DNA of 14,802 nucleotides from Gammaproteobacteria bacterium (GTDB lineage: Bacteria > Pseudomonadota > Gammaproteobacteria > Burkholderiales > Burkholderiaceae_C): assembly GCA_018903185.1 (NCBI GenBank), contig JAHIQV010000074.1, forward strand, positions 1-14,802, given 5' to 3'. The position numbers and the translations under genes are program-made. Every line of letters starts with the position of its first letter. Positions within the stretch are counted from its first letter, which is position 1. The notes under the pieces are model-generated. The model worked only from the letters and a program-made list of their open reading frames with translations, was not told where the DNA came from and ran no database searches. Below, piece by piece: positions 13,624 through 14,802 of the stretch.

Positions 13624-14538
13624 ATGAACCTGCGAGCCGCCGCTCAGCGCCTGGCGCTGAACGAAGACCTGAATTTCCTGCTGACCAACCGCGTGCCGCG
13701 CATCGCGCTCACGCGCTTCATGGGCTGGTGGAGCCGCATCCGCCACCCCTGGGTGCGCGATGCGTCGATGGCGGTCTGGAAAACTTTTTCCGACCTCGAC
13801 CTGAGCGAGGCCAAACAATCCCACTTCGACAGCCTGCACGACTGCTTCACCCGCGAACTCAAACCCGGCCTGCGCCCGCTCGATGGCCGACCCGGTGTGC
13901 TGACCAGCCCGAGCGACGGCATCGTCGGCGCCTGTGGCCGCATCGAGGCCTTGCAGTACGGCACGGACGCCCAGCTGTTCCAGGCCAAGGGCTTCCCCTA
14001 CCGGCTGCTCGACCTGCTGGGCGACAACGTGCCAGGGCGCGAGCTGGCGCGGCAGCTGCAGGGCGGCAGCTACGTGACGCTGCGGCTCACGTCCAGCATG
14101 TACCACCGCTTTCACGCGCCCTGCGACGCCACGCTCGAACACGTCACCTACATCAGCGGCGACACCTGGAACGTCAACCCGATCGCGCTCCAGCGCGTGG
14201 AGCGGCTGTTCTGCCGCAACGAACGCGCCGTGTTGCGGCTGCGCCGGCCCGACGGCGGCCTGCTGGTGCTCGTGCCGGTGGCGGCCATCCTGGTGGCCAG
14301 CATGCGCCTGCGCGCGCTCGACGTGCCGCTCAACCTGCGCTACCGCGGCCCCCACCAGCTGCCCTGCTCGGCCCGCTACCGGCAGGGCGATGAACTCGGC
14401 TGGTTCGAACACGGCTCCACCATCCTGGTGCTCGCGCCGCCGGGCCTGGCGCCCGACCCCTCGCTGCGCAACGGCCACCGCATCCGCATGGGCGAAGCCC
14501 TGCTTCAAACAAGCTCCCACACAAGTGACACCCCATGA
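13624..14538 (+). CDS. psd: phosphatidylserine-decarboxylase-like proenzyme
   Basis: PSD enzymes decarboxylate phosphatidylserine (or a related serine lipid) to the ethanolamine lipid, using a pyruvoyl group made by self-cleavage. The 304-aa product keeps the whole catalytic set: D98 in SPSDG, H164 in MYHRFHAPCDA, and the cleavage site EHGST (G264-S265), where Ser becomes the pyruvoyl. The VNPIALQRVERLF and RNERAVL segments also match. The layout is that of the E. coli-type membrane PSD, with a hydrophobic/basic N-terminus. Comamonadaceae usually have a separate housekeeping PSD near pssA, so this may be a specialised paralogue; that is from general knowledge, not visible here. Its TGA overlaps the ATG of the next gene (ATGA), coupling it to an MGDG-synthase-like glycosyltransferase. 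Confidence 0.88.
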   Translation: MNLRAAAQRLALNEDLNFLLTNRVPRIALTRFMGWWSRIRHPWVRDASMAVWKTFSDLDLSEAKQSHFDSLHDCFTRELKPGLRPLDGRPGVLTSPSDGIVGACGRIEALQYGTDAQLFQAKGFPYRLLDLLGDNVPGRELARQLQGGSYVTLRLTSSMYHRFHAPCDATLEHVTYISGDTWNVNPIALQRVERLFCRNERAVLRLRRPDGGLLVLVPVAAILVASMRLRALDVPLNLRYRGPHQLPCSARYRQGDELGWFEHGSTILVLAPPGLAPDPSLRNGHRIRMGEALLQTSSHTSDTP

Positions 14539-14802
14539 CCACCGTCGACCTGATCTATTTCAACGCCGGCGGCGGCCACCGCGCCTCCGCACTCGCCCTG
14601 CAAGCCGTGCTGCGTGAACAGGGCCGTACCTGGGACGTGCGGCTGGTCAACCTGTTCGAGGTGCTCGACCCCTCAGGCCGCTTCAAGCGCCTCACCGGCA
14701 AGGCACCGGAGGACTGGTACAACCAGCGCCTCGCGCGGGGCTGGACCCTGGGCATGGCGCACGAACTCAAGATCCTGCAGGGCCTGATCCGGCTCGCCCA
14801 CC
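14535..14802 (+). CDS. MGDG-synthase-like glycosyltransferase, N-terminal part (runs off window)
   Basis: The ATG at 14535 overlaps the decarboxylase stop codon, and 89 residues are visible before the window ends. The N-terminus MTTVDLIYFNAGGGHRASA is the glycine-rich acceptor loop (GGGHRASA) of the monogalactosyldiacylglycerol synthase N-terminal domain (PF06925) and the related GT28/MurG-like GT-B enzymes. These transfer a sugar from an NDP-sugar to diacylglycerol or another lipid at the inner membrane. The following LVNLFEVLDPSGRFKRLTGKAP and WYNQRL fit the same domain. The C-terminal donor domain is outside the window, so sugar specificity cannot be judged. Coupling to the PSD-like gene argues for a joint role in polar lipid synthesis. 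Confidence 0.8.
   Translation, partial: MTTVDLIYFNAGGGHRASALALQAVLREQGRTWDVRLVNLFEVLDPSGRFKRLTGKAPEDWYNQRLARGWTLGMAHELKILQGLIRLAH

Noticed and set aside
11900..13627. 575-codon plus-strand open frame opposite the aminotransferase
   Set aside because: The minus strand carries the complete PLP-enzyme motif set; the plus-strand product has no recognisable motif.

Overview
The window is high-GC bacterial chromosome with a gene content typical of Burkholderiales, most likely a Comamonadaceae member (Hydrogenophaga/Acidovorax-like). The pointers are polA divergent from a DUF2782 gene, followed by an APH-type thrB, a BPSS1780-type membrane protein and a Tat-type FecR-domain protein. The genus assignment is inference from gene order and style. 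There are no rRNA, tRNA, CRISPR or IS elements, and no gap without a gene exceeds 300 bases.

Left part (1-4008): the 3' end of an unrecognised gene runs 6 nt ahead of a small ATP-dependent RNA/DNA ligase of the Rnl2-like type. It converges on a full-length DNA polymerase I with intact 5' nuclease, proofreading and polymerase active sites. The polA linker carries a GC-rich dispersed-repeat-like element read in frame.

Centre (4089-7048): a likely operon of DUF2782 exported protein, homoserine kinase ThrB, six-helix-type membrane protein and FecR-domain periplasmic protein, with tight spacing and a 4-nt overlap. Its first gene has a TACAAT box so close to the ATG that the mRNA may be leaderless.

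Right part (7049-14802): a PhoX alkaline phosphatase (Tat signal plus lipobox), a 78-aa unknown protein, a GT4 glycosyltransferase, a histidine-rich membrane protein, a class III (GSAM-type) aminotransferase with a long N-terminal extension, a phosphatidylserine-decarboxylase-like enzyme and, running off the end, an MGDG-synthase-like glycosyltransferase.

The most striking signal is a set of PhoB-box-like 7-mers at strict 11-bp spacing. There are three units before phoX, three on the minus strand before the GT4 gene, and two on the plus strand before the histidine-rich membrane protein. A fourth, weaker pair overlaps the aminotransferase ribosome binding site. Together with the lipid-enzyme families next door, this suggests a phosphate-starvation locus in which PhoX scavenges phosphate while the neighbouring genes remodel membrane lipids toward glycolipids or aminolipids. 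The box sequences and enzyme motifs are seen directly; the pathway is inference.
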